Source: Hamadaea tsunoensis DSM 44101
Lineage (GTDB): Bacteria > Actinomycetota > Actinomycetes > Mycobacteriales > Micromonosporaceae
Direction: 5' to 3'
Assembly: GCF_000428945.1 (NCBI RefSeq)
Contig: NZ_AUAX01000007.1
Location: forward strand, 1 to 64,000
DNA: 64,000 nt
Under the pieces are notes generated by a model, which had not been told where the DNA came from, made no database searches, and was given only the letters and a program-made list of their open reading frames with translations. The number at the start of each line of letters is the position of its first letter. The first letter of the stretch is position 1. Shown here one piece after another: positions 43,057-50,597 of the stretch. The position numbers were made by a program, and so were the translations under genes.

Positions 43057-43486
43057 CGAGCTCCTCCTTGGAAGCTGAGCGTTCTCCTCCGCCGGGCCGG
43101 GCGGGTCTGGCGGAGGCGGGCGGATCTCCGGCCGGGCGTGGGAGTTCCCGGCCGGAGACGGGCAGGCGGAAGCGGCCGCGGGAGCACGCGGCAGCCGGCG
43201 CCGAGCGGAGCGGGTCGTGCTGAGCGGGTCGTGCCGGGCGATCGCCTGATCGGGGCGGTTGCAAACTTGCTCAAGGAAGTCGAAAAAATGACGATCGCTC
43301 GTGAGAAAGATGAAACTCCATGGTTACCGGGGCGTCAAGAGCCATCGTCGACCCGCTGGCCCGCGGACTGAGTCGCGACGCCGGTCCGGCTGCGCGGAAA
43401 CCCGGCGCGCGGCCGTGTGTACCGGCAAGACTGGGGTAAGCGGAGCTGAGCTGCCCGTTCATCGTGCCCGAGGAGGTACCGCCGCC
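43057..43486. other. divergent promoter region between GH87 and catalase genes
   Basis: No gene is seen. It contains a hairpin, TCTCCGGCCGGG (43125-43136) pairing perfectly with 43147-43158, in the GH87 leader, an A-rich stretch near 43280-43310, and the AGGAGGT RBS of the catalase gene at 43471-43477. Confidence 0.5.
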
Positions 43487-44956
43487 ATGCCATCGGATCG
43501 CCCGCACAACGACCGCCCGCCGACGACGACCGACGCCGGGATCCCGGTCGCCAGCGATGAGCATTCGCTGACGGTCGGCCCGGACGGCCCGCTGCTGCTG
43601 CAGGACCACTACCTGCTGGAGCAGATGGCCAACTTCAACCGCGAACGCATCCCCGAGCGCCAGCCGCACGCGAAGGGCGGCGGAGCGTTCGGCTTCTTCG
43701 AGGTCACCCAGGACGTGAGCGCGTACACGCGGGCGGCCGTTTTCCAGCCCGGTACGCGTACGGACACCCTCGTGCGGTTCTCGACGGTCGCGGGCGAGCG
43801 GGGCAGCCCCGACACGTGGCGGGATCCGCGGGGGTTCGCGGTGAAGTTCTACACCACGGAGGGCAACTTCGACCTCGTCGGCAACAACACGCCCGTGTTC
43901 TTCATCCGCGACCCGCTGAAGTTCCAGCACTTCATCCGCTCGCAGAAGCGGCGCGCCGACAACAACCTGCGCGACCACGACATGCAGTGGGACTTCTGGA
44001 CGCTGTCACCGGAGTCGGCCCACCAGGTCACCTGGCTGATGGGGGACCGGGGGATCCCGCGCAGCTGGCGGCACATGAACGGCTACGGCAGCCACACCTA
44101 CATGTGGATCAACGCCGCCGGCGAGCGGTTCTGGGTCAAGTACCACTTCAAGACCGACCAGGGCGTCGAGTTCCTCACCCAGGCCGAGGGCGACCAGATG
44201 GCGTCCGCCGACGGCGACTACCACCAGCGCGACCTGTACGAGCACATCGCGGCCGGGCAGCATCCCAGCTGGACGCTGCACGTGCAGATCATGCCGTTCG
44301 AGGACGCCCGGACCTACCGCTTCAACCCGTTCGACCTGACCAAGGTGTGGCCGCACGCCGACTACCCGCTGCACGAGGTCGGCCGGATGACGCTGGACCG
44401 CAACGTCACCGACTACCACACCGAGATCGAGCAGGCCGCGTTCGAGCCCAACAACCTCGTACCGGGCACCGGGCTGTCACCCGACAAGATGCTGCTCGCC
44501 CGCGGCTTCAGCTACGCCGACGCCCACCGCGCCCGGCTCGGCGTCAACTACCGGCAGATCCCGGTCAACGCGCCGCACGTCGACGTGCACAGCTACAGCA
44601 AGGACGGGGCGATGCGCGTACGCAACGCCACCGACCCGGTGTACGCGCCGAACTCCAAAGGCGGCCCGCAGGCCCGGCCGGACCAGACCGACGACGGCGG
44701 GCTCTGGTACGCCGACGGCGAGATGGTGCGCTCGGCGTACACGCTGCATCCCGAGGACGACGACTGGGGGCAGGCCGGCACGCTCGTCCGCGAGGTCCTC
44801 GACGACGACGCGCGTACGCGCCTGGTGGACAACATCGTCGGCCACCTGCTCGACGGCGTCAGCGAGCCCGTCCTCGTGCGCGCGTTCGAGTACTGGCACA
44901 ACGTCGACAAGGGGCTCGGCGACCGGATCGAGGCAGGCGTACGCGCGAAGCAGTAG
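43487..44956 (+). CDS. katA: monofunctional haem catalase
   Basis: 489 aa from the ATG at 43487, nine bases after a perfect AGGAGGT. It is a small-subunit (clade 3) catalase: distal His in [16 protein letters not shown], distal Asn in [10 protein letters not shown], haem-ligand Tyr in [17 protein letters not shown], and NADPH-binding region. All key residues are present. It converts hydrogen peroxide to water and oxygen in the cytosol. The usual Val before the active His is Pro. It ends in a hairpin shared with the convergent MerR gene. Confidence 0.95.
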   Translation: MPSDRPHNDRPPTTTDAGIPVASDEHSLTVGPDGPLLLQDHYLLEQMANFNRERIPERQPHAKGGGAFGFFEVTQDVSAYTRAAVFQPGTRTDTLVRFSTVAGERGSPDTWRDPRGFAVKFYTTEGNFDLVGNNTPVFFIRDPLKFQHFIRSQKRRADNNLRDHDMQWDFWTLSPESAHQVTWLMGDRGIPRSWRHMNGYGSHTYMWINAAGERFWVKYHFKTDQGVEFLTQAEGDQMASADGDYHQRDLYEHIAAGQHPSWTLHVQIMPFEDARTYRFNPFDLTKVWPHADYPLHEVGRMTLDRNVTDYHTEIEQAAFEPNNLVPGTGLSPDKMLLARGFSYADAHRARLGVNYRQIPVNAPHVDVHSYSKDGAMRVRNATDPVYAPNSKGGPQARPDQTDDGGLWYADGEMVRSAYTLHPEDDDWGQAGTLVREVLDDDARTRLVDNIVGHLLDGVSEPVLVRAFEYWHNVDKGLGDRIEAGVRAKQ

Positions 44957-44964
44957 CCGCACCC

Positions 44965-44994
44965 GTCCCCTTCAGCCGGCGGGCTGGAGGGGAC
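44965..44994. terminator. bidirectional hairpin terminator
   Basis: GTCCCCTTCAGCC (44965-44977) pairs with GGCTGGAGGGGAC (44982-44994), one mismatch, 4-nt loop. It overlaps the last codons of the MerR gene and follows the catalase stop by eight bases. Confidence 0.7.
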
Positions 44995-45328
44995 AGTCCG
45001 TGCCGGCCCGCTCCACCAGGTCGGCCCGCAGCGCCGCCAGCTCGGCGATCCGCGCGTCGACGACCTCGATCTTCGCGGCGAACAGCGCCGACAGCGCGGC
45101 CGCGGAGTCCGGCGCGCCGCGCAGTTCCTCGCCGGTGCGGGCGATCTCCGCGAGGCTGAACCCGAGCCCCTGCGCCGTACGCACATACCGCAGCCACGGC
45201 AGCATCTCCGGCCCGAAGTCGCGGTAGCCGTTGGCCTTGCGCCGCCCCTCGACCAGGCCGATCCGCTCGTAGAACCGGACCGTGTCCGTGCTGATGCCCG
45301 CCTGGGCGGCCAGTTCCCCGATGCGCAT
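44972..45328 (-). CDS. MerR-family transcriptional regulator
   Basis: 118 aa. The winged helix is standard (MRIGELAAQAGISTDTVRFYERIGLVEGRRKANGYRDF), followed by the dimerisation coiled coil (IEVVDARIAELAALRADLVERA) and a short tail with a single Cys (GTDCPLQPAG), so metal chelation like CueR is unlikely. It is divergent from the membrane protein at 45384, with a typical MerR operator between. Confidence 0.85.
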   Translation of the reverse strand: MRIGELAAQAGISTDTVRFYERIGLVEGRRKANGYRDFGPEMLPWLRYVRTAQGLGFSLAEIARTGEELRGAPDSAAALSALFAAKIEVVDARIAELAALRADLVERAGTDCPLQPAG

Positions 45329-45345
45329 GACACCCTCCCGCAGAC

Positions 45346-45377
45346 TTGACCTTGGAGCGTACTCCGGGGTTTAGCGT
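45346..45377 (+). promoter_or_regulatory. MerR-type promoter with elongated spacer and dyad operator
   Basis: TTGACC (45346-45351) and TAGCGT (45372-45377) are 20 bp apart, longer than the optimum, with the dyad ACCTTGGAG-N4-CTCCGGGGT (45349-45370) in the spacer. This closely follows the operator pattern of MerR regulators, which untwist such promoters. The -10 lies six bases before the GTG of the downstream gene, so its message is nearly leaderless. Confidence 0.7.
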
Positions 45378-45383
45378 CGCCCC

Positions 45384-45857
45384 GTGAACACCTCTGGCTA
45401 CCTTCGCATCGTCCGGGCGAGCGCCTGGTACGACCTCGTCGTCACCGCGGGCTTCGCGACACCGTGGACCTACGCGATCCTCCACGACGGACTGTCCGCG
45501 CTCGGCGACACGCTGGGCCTCGGCCGCCTGCCCGACCTCGATCCCATGCAGACGCTGTACGCCGACCTCCTGGGCTCGGTCGTCGTCGTCTGGGCGCTGC
45601 TGCGGCTGCTGCGCCCGGATCCCGTGCACGGCCTGTTCGACGGCGCGGCCCGGGTGCTCTTCGCGTCCTGGCAGGCGTACGCGCTCGCGCACGGAGTCTC
45701 CCGGCTGATCTGGGTGTTCTTCGCGGGCGAGGTGGTGTTCGGCCTCGCCCAGTTCCTCCCGTGGCTCCGCCGACGCACGGGCGCCCCGGGCCCGGATGGA
45801 AGATCAGTCGGCGGCCTCGGGGAAGGCGCCCAGGACCCGCACGGCGTCCGCGCGTAG
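45384..45857 (+). CDS. four-helix membrane protein under MerR control
   Basis: 157 aa, GTG start. Four hydrophobic segments (YDLVVTAGFATPWTYAIL, LYADLLGSVVVVWALLRLL, GAARVLFASWQAYALAHGV, IWVFFAGEVVFGLAQFLPWL) and a polar tail. I do not recognise a function. Control by a MerR protein of the solvent/oxidative type suggests a stress-related role. The 3' end overlaps the convergent Clp_N-like gene by 54 bp. Confidence 0.6.
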   Translation: MNTSGYLRIVRASAWYDLVVTAGFATPWTYAILHDGLSALGDTLGLGRLPDLDPMQTLYADLLGSVVVVWALLRLLRPDPVHGLFDGAARVLFASWQAYALAHGVSRLIWVFFAGEVVFGLAQFLPWLRRRTGAPGPDGRSVGGLGEGAQDPHGVRA

Positions 45858-46205
45858 CGCGTCGAAGTCCACGTCGAGCACGGCGAGCAGCCGCCCGACC
45901 GGTCCCGCGGGATCGTCCAGCAACGTCACCAGGAGGTGCGTCGTCCCGGCGTACGGATGGCCGAGATCGCGGGCGGTGTGGCTGGCCGTCCGCAACGCCG
46001 TCAGCGCGGACCGTCCCATCCGTGGTCGGCCTGGGCGTTCGTGGAGCGCCGGCCAGCCGCGCTGCGGCAGGCCGGCGAGATCGTCCTCGGCCGGCCCGTC
46101 CTGCTGCGGGGCGGCCGCGCGGAAGGCGTCCGGCCACCGCAGCGCGTACCGGGACAGGACGACGTCCGCCTGGTTCCAGCGGCGCGCCGGTTCCGTCAGT
46201 GTCAC
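45804..46205 (-). CDS. Clp N-terminal-domain-like protein
   Basis: 133 aa, GTG start. The C-terminal half (ALTALRTASHTARDLGHPYAGTTHLLVTLLDDP) is one Clp_N repeat, the adaptor/substrate-binding unit of ClpA/ClpC; no ATPase follows. The GTG overlaps the stop of a 37-codon ORF that encodes the first half of such a repeat. The two may be a coupled pair or one gene with a frameshift. Confidence 0.6.
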   Translation of the reverse strand: MTLTEPARRWNQADVVLSRYALRWPDAFRAAAPQQDGPAEDDLAGLPQRGWPALHERPGRPRMGRSALTALRTASHTARDLGHPYAGTTHLLVTLLDDPAGPVGRLLAVLDVDFDALRADAVRVLGAFPEAAD

Positions 46206-46315
46206 GCGTAGTGGAGGACGAGATCCGTGCCGACCTCCGCCGCCCCGATCCGGACCGCCCGCCGGTACGCGCGCTCAAGGATGGCCTCGAACGCCGGGCT
46301 CGGTCGCCGGAGCAT
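46202..46315 (-). CDS. mini-ORF with half a Clp_N repeat
   Basis: 37 aa: MLRRPSPAFEAILERAYRR, then AVRIGAAEVGTDLVLHYA. The pattern of helix, G-[AT]-EVGTDLVL is that of the first Clp_N repeat. It is on the same strand as and overlaps the next ORF in a GTGA. Alone it would be too short to fold, which favours a frameshift in a single 170-residue Clp_N protein. Confidence 0.5.
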   Translation of the reverse strand: MLRRPSPAFEAILERAYRRAVRIGAAEVGTDLVLHYA

Positions 46316-46327
46316 GTTCCGGGGTCC

Positions 46328-46615
46328 TCAGGTCCGGGCGGCCTGGACGATCTCGGTGAGCACCGGGACCACCCGCGGGTCGGTGAAGATCAGCTCGTCG
46401 AGCACCACCCGCCACAGTCCCATCTCGGCGTTGGCGGCCTCGGGGTTCATCCGCAGCCGGACCTCGGTGTCGGTGACCCGGTCGGCGTACTCGTCGCCGA
46501 GATAGAGGGCTACCCGGTCGCGCAGCCACCGGTACCGGCCGTGCTCGACGGACGTGACGAACGCCTGGGCGGCGTCCCAGGCCAGCCGCGGCCGGTGGAT
46601 GATCGCCTGTCCCAT
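46328..46615 (-). CDS. hypothetical protein
   Basis: 95 aa from the ATG at 46615, with a GGAGG just upstream. It is rich in aromatic and charged residues (AFVTSVEHGRYRWLRDRVALYLGDEYADRVTDTEVR) and ends in a helical stretch (DPRVVPVLTEIVQAART). No family is recognised. It lies 12 bp before the Clp_N-like mini-ORF and is probably in one transcript with it. Confidence 0.55.
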   Translation of the reverse strand: MGQAIIHRPRLAWDAAQAFVTSVEHGRYRWLRDRVALYLGDEYADRVTDTEVRLRMNPEAANAEMGLWRVVLDELIFTDPRVVPVLTEIVQAART

Positions 46616-46798
46616 GTGGCCTCCCCGCGCGCACCGATCGATGTACGCAGTGTGAACCCGGGCCGCCCGCGATCGCAAGACCGCCGCCGCAGGCTGTAGC
46701 GATGGGCGGGGACGACCCGTCCACCGCTCGGGGGTTTTCTCCCGCGCCCTGGCGCGTTCACCTTACGCTGAGGAGACTCTCAGACTCGGAGGGCGGCC

Positions 46799-48703
46799 AT
46801 GGGCAGGAGCTGGAAGATCGCGTTCGTGCGGGCGCGGCACGACCCGTCACTGGCGAAGATCCCCGACGCCGCCTGCAACCAGCTGTTCATGACCGGGCCC
46901 CGCTCGGTCCTGCACTACTGGCAAACGGTCACCGAGGGCTGGCTCGACTTCCTCGGCAGCGCGGTGTTCCCCTGGGTCGACATCCCGGCGTACGCGACGC
47001 CGAAGAACGCGCGCGCTCAACTGGTGGCCGATGCCGTCGCGGCCGTACGCGCGCAGCTCGGCGACGATCTCTCGGCGTACGACTCTTATGTGGTGCTGAT
47101 CTATCCGGGGGCGATGTGGGTCCCCAACCCGATGGCCGGGCAGTTCAAGCAGCCGGACCGGATCTGGACCGACTTCACCGACGGCGGGGCCACGGCCGCG
47201 CCGAACGGCAAGCCGGCCTGCGCGGTCAACTACGAGTCGTCCGACCTGACCTTCATGTTTCACGAGTCGGGCCACGGCCTCGGTTTCGAGCACAGCTATG
47301 GGCTGCTCAACAACGGCGTCGACTGGGACGGCAAGGCGCCGCACGAGGCCGACTTCGTCTATGGCGATCCTTACGATGTCATGAGCTCGGCCTCGTTCGG
47401 GACGCGCTCCGACCCGACCGTCTCGACCTACTGGGGCAGTCCGGTCTTCTTCACCGCCCCGCCGGCGGGCTGGTGGACACCGGGTCGGCCGTCGCGGCTG
47501 CCGGACTCGGCGTACCTGGGGCGGGGGCCGCACTACGCGCCGACCGACTCGGTCATCGGAATGGGTCCGGCCCCGGCTCGGGCGCACATCCACCTCTGGG
47601 AGCCGAAGGCCATCCCCGAGGCCGACGTCCGCCACCTGCCGATGCCGACGCTGAACGCGGCGCCGGTGCGCGTACGCCTCCAGGCCGCGAATGCCCGCGA
47701 GCACGGGACGCGACTGATCGCGATCCATCCGGCCGGCGAGCCCGCGAGCGGTGAGGGTCGCGTCTACCTGGAGTACCGCGACCGGTCCGGCTGGGACGCG
47801 GGCCTCGACGAGGGCGGCACCGACCTCGCCCGGGTGGGTGTCGTCGCGCACACGCTCACCTCGGCGGCCAACGCGGGCGTACGCCCCTGGTACCGCGGCC
47901 ACATCAACGTCCCCGTGGAGCTGGACAGCGACCTGGCGGTAGCCGCGTCCACGGTGGTCGTACGCGTCGTCGCCGCCGACCCGCAGCAGCGGTGGGTGGA
48001 CCTGGAGATCGACAGCGCGTTCGACCGGACGGTGCATGTCGACATTCATCGCGAAGACGTGGTCCTCGCCGAGACGTGGAACGGGCTGGGCGTCACGCCC
48101 TGTGGCGACCTCATCCGCACCGGCTTCTCCACGATCGCCACCCGCATGACTTTCACGCCGACCGCCGTCGGGTACGGCGGGTCCGGCATTCCGGAGGTGA
48201 AGGCGCCGAAGGTGACGTGGACCGTCGGCGGCACGACGATTCCCGCCGGTACCTGGTCGGGCAACATCGCGATCGGCACATCCGATGGCGAGTTCAATGT
48301 GGACTTCATACTCGACCCGGTCTCATGGGAACTGCAGGTCACCGGCCGGGGCGGCGAGCGCTACACCGCCGAGGTCAAGGTGGCCGTCAGCGAGGCCGAC
48401 GGCGCCTACGAGCATTTCGCGACGGCTACCTTCAACCCGCTGGGCTGGGAGAACGGCGTCCACCCCGGCGACCGGGCGAAGCTGGACCAGTGCCTGCACA
48501 AGATCTTCGGTCGGGCCGGCGTACGCGCCCACGATCACCTGATCCCGCTCGACCGGATCGATCCGCCCCGGCGGGACCGGGTGATCCAGGCGAACCTGGA
48601 GCGCCTCGGCCCGCTGGCCGACGCGCTGCGATCGGAGCACCCGGCCGAGGCGGCGGCGATCGACGAGATAGTCGCCCTCGAACGGTCAGCTCGTCAGCAG
48701 TAG
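46799..48703 (+). CDS. metzincin-type zinc metalloprotease without signal peptide
   Basis: 634 aa. The zinc site is a full metzincin motif, HESGHGLGFEH (about residues 154-164), followed by a Met-turn candidate in DPYDVMSSASF. The N-terminus (MGRSWKIAFVRARHD) is not a signal peptide. The second half (about 290-560) consists of beta-rich, probably Ig-like, domains, and the end is a helical tail (PRRDRVIQANLERLGPLADALR). Such M6/immune-inhibitor-like enzymes are normally exported; a cytosolic or otherwise released enzyme must be considered. RBS GGAGGG precedes the ATG. Confidence 0.75.
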   Translation: MGRSWKIAFVRARHDPSLAKIPDAACNQLFMTGPRSVLHYWQTVTEGWLDFLGSAVFPWVDIPAYATPKNARAQLVADAVAAVRAQLGDDLSAYDSYVVLIYPGAMWVPNPMAGQFKQPDRIWTDFTDGGATAAPNGKPACAVNYESSDLTFMFHESGHGLGFEHSYGLLNNGVDWDGKAPHEADFVYGDPYDVMSSASFGTRSDPTVSTYWGSPVFFTAPPAGWWTPGRPSRLPDSAYLGRGPHYAPTDSVIGMGPAPARAHIHLWEPKAIPEADVRHLPMPTLNAAPVRVRLQAANAREHGTRLIAIHPAGEPASGEGRVYLEYRDRSGWDAGLDEGGTDLARVGVVAHTLTSAANAGVRPWYRGHINVPVELDSDLAVAASTVVVRVVAADPQQRWVDLEIDSAFDRTVHVDIHREDVVLAETWNGLGVTPCGDLIRTGFSTIATRMTFTPTAVGYGGSGIPEVKAPKVTWTVGGTTIPAGTWSGNIAIGTSDGEFNVDFILDPVSWELQVTGRGGERYTAEVKVAVSEADGAYEHFATATFNPLGWENGVHPGDRAKLDQCLHKIFGRAGVRAHDHLIPLDRIDPPRRDRVIQANLERLGPLADALRSEHPAEAAAIDEIVALERSARQQ

Positions 48704-48710
48704 CCCCGGT

Positions 48711-48744
48711 GCGGGTGATTTCCCTGATCCCCACCGGATCAAGG
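48711..48744. repeat. dispersed near-palindrome, half copy 5
   Basis: GCGGGTGATTTCCCTGATCC followed by CCACCGGATCAAGG corresponds to the right half of copy 4; the left half is absent. As with most copies it lies between convergent genes (metalloprotease and type II dehydroquinase). Confidence 0.7.
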
Positions 48745-48763
48745 AGCGGGCGGGGGATGTGGG

Positions 48764-49195
48764 TTACGGGATGAGGGTCAGCAGGGCTCGGGCGGCGAGC
48801 CGGTAGCCGAGCGTCCCGAGGCCGACGATGATGCCGGACGCGAGCGGCGCCAGCACCGAGTCGTGCCGGAACGACTCCCGCTTCCACACGTTCGAGATGT
48901 GCACCTCGACGAACGGGCGCGGGTAGCTCGCGAACGCGTCCCGCAGGCTCCAGCCGGCGATCATCAGCGCGCCCGGATTCACGATGGCACCGATCGTGTC
49001 GTAGTTGTCCTGCAGCGCGTGGATCAGCTCGCCCTCGGACTCGTGCTGGACGCCGACCACCTTCCAGCCGCGTCCGGCGACCTCGTCGCGTACGGCGTCC
49101 TCGATGTCGGCGAGGGTGTCCGTGCCGTAGATCTCCGGCTCCCGGCGGCCGAGCATGCCCAGGTTGGGACCGTTCATCAGCAACAGGTCCGGCAC
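48764..49195 (-). CDS. type II 3-dehydroquinate dehydratase, RifJ-like
   Basis: 143 aa from the GTG at 49195 (AAAGGAC RBS). The type II fold is clear: LLLMNGPNLGMLGRREPEIYG with the catalytic Tyr loop, then VEVHISNVWKRESFRHDSVLAP. In ordinary AroQ the middle segment reads N-A-G-x-x-T-H-[TY]-S; here it is NPGALMIAGWSLRDA, with the His lost. This and the divergent AHBA synthase suggest an amino-dehydroquinate dehydratase of the aminoshikimate branch rather than the housekeeping enzyme. Confidence 0.75.
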   Translation of the reverse strand: MPDLLLMNGPNLGMLGRREPEIYGTDTLADIEDAVRDEVAGRGWKVVGVQHESEGELIHALQDNYDTIGAIVNPGALMIAGWSLRDAFASYPRPFVEVHISNVWKRESFRHDSVLAPLASGIIVGLGTLGYRLAARALLTLIP

Positions 49196-49205
49196 GGTGT
49201 TGTCC

Positions 49206-49227
49206 TTTCGGCAAAGTTTCGGCAAAG
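49206..49227. promoter_or_regulatory. 11-bp tandem direct repeat in the rifJ/rifK divergent region
   Basis: TTTCGGCAAAG occurs twice back to back (49206-49216 and 49217-49227), just upstream of the dehydroquinase start. Direct repeats with 11-bp period are the pattern recognised by SARP regulators; a SARP gene is at 36520. The repeat also overlaps the RBS area, so post-transcriptional effects are possible. Confidence 0.45.
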
Positions 49228-49308
49228 ACGTGTTTCACAACACGCCGTAACAGCTTGCCTAACCGAACCTGTCCACTGTCAAGAGAAATGCTCGTGAGGC
49301 GTACGACA

Positions 49309-49336
49309 TAGGGGGTTCTAGGGGGTTCGATAGGGG
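49309..49336. promoter_or_regulatory. tandem TAGGGGGTTC repeat in the rifJ/rifK divergent region
   Basis: TAGGGGGTTC at 49309-49318 and 49319-49328 is followed by GATAGGGG, a third partial unit. It lies about 115-135 bp upstream of the AHBA synthase start. It is a second candidate operator in the same promoter region. Confidence 0.4.
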
Positions 49337-49445
49337 AATGACGGGCCGTTCTGCCTGCGGTAACTTCGCTGACGGCACCATTAGTGCGCCACGATGAACC
49401 GCCGTGTACGCATTGCCTAGAATGCTATGTGAAAGGCGACGGAAA

Positions 49446-50597
49446 ATGTCCCGAGATCTCAATTTCCCGGTCTGGCCGCAGTACGACGAGACCGAGCGGG
49501 AGGGGCTCATTCGAGCTCTGGAGCAGGGCCAGTGGTGGCGGATCGGCGGCAGCGAGGTCGACCGGTTCGAGGAGGAGTTCGGGGCGTACCACGGCGCTCC
49601 GCACGCGCTCGCCGTCACCAACGGTACGCACGCCCTGGAGCTGGCCCTGGAAGTGGTCGGCGTCGGCCCCGGCGACGAGGTCATCGTGCCGGCCTTCACC
49701 TTCATCTCCTCGTCGCAGGCCGCCCAGCGGCTGGGGGCGACGGCCGTGCCGGTCGACGTGGACCCGTACACCTACAACATCAGCGTCGAGGCCGCCGAGA
49801 AGGCGGTCACCGACCGGACCAGGGCGATCATGCCGGTGCACCTGGCGGGGCTCTTCGCCGACATGGACGCGCTGGCGAAGCTGTCCGCCGACGCCGGCGT
49901 ACCGCTGGTGCAGGACGCGGCGCACGCGCACGGCGCGCGCTGGCAGGGCAAGCGCGTCGGCGAGCTGGGTTCGGTCGCGGCGCTCAGTTTCCAGAACGGC
50001 AAGCTGATGACGGCGGGCGAGGGCGGCGCGGTGCTGTTCCCCGACGCCGAGCTCGCGGAGCTGGGCTTCCTCAAGCACAGCTGCGGCCGGCCGCCGACCG
50101 ACACGCAGTACAAGCACAAGACCTCCGGTTCGAACTTCCGGCTCAACGAGTTCTCCGCGAGCGTCCTGCGGGCGCAGCTGGCCCGGCTCGACGGCCAGAT
50201 CGACGTCCGCGAGCAGCGCTGGCCGCTGCTGCGCGACCTGCTCGCCGCCATCCCCGGCGTCGTGCCGCAGGCCGGCGACGACCGCGCCGACCGCAACCCG
50301 CACTACATGGCGATGTTCCGCGTCCCCGGCATCAGCGAGGAGCGCCGCAACCAGCTCGTCGACGAGCTGAAGGCGGCCGGCCTGCCGGCCTTCATCGCCT
50401 TCCGGGCGATCTACCGCACCGACGGCTTCTGGGAGTACAACGCGCCCGACACGACCGTCGAGGCGCTGGCCAAGGCCTGCCCCGCGACGGAGGAGGTCTA
50501 CCGCGACGCGATCTGGCTGCACCACCGCACGCTGCTGGGCACCGAGGCGCAGATGCACGCGATCGCCGAGGTCGTCGCCGAGACGCTGGGCGAATGA
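49446..50597 (+). CDS. rifK: AHBA synthase / UDP-kanosamine aminotransferase, RifK-like
   Basis: 383 aa, a PLP-dependent DegT/DnrJ/EryC1 aminotransferase. The segments FPVWPQYDETEREGLIRALEQGQWWR, PAFTFISSSQAAQRLGA, QDAAHAHGARWQGKRVGELG and FQNGKLMTAGEGGAV (PLP lysine) match RifK of rifamycin producers as I remember it. RifK makes 3-amino-5-hydroxybenzoate from aminodehydroshikimate and, with RifL, aminates UDP-3-ketoglucose. The ATG at 49446 begins MSRDLNFPVW. The stop overlaps the rifL start. Confidence 0.85.
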   Translation: MSRDLNFPVWPQYDETEREGLIRALEQGQWWRIGGSEVDRFEEEFGAYHGAPHALAVTNGTHALELALEVVGVGPGDEVIVPAFTFISSSQAAQRLGATAVPVDVDPYTYNISVEAAEKAVTDRTRAIMPVHLAGLFADMDALAKLSADAGVPLVQDAAHAHGARWQGKRVGELGSVAALSFQNGKLMTAGEGGAVLFPDAELAELGFLKHSCGRPPTDTQYKHKTSGSNFRLNEFSASVLRAQLARLDGQIDVREQRWPLLRDLLAAIPGVVPQAGDDRADRNPHYMAMFRVPGISEERRNQLVDELKAAGLPAFIAFRAIYRTDGFWEYNAPDTTVEALAKACPATEEVYRDAIWLHHRTLLGTEAQMHAIAEVVAETLGE

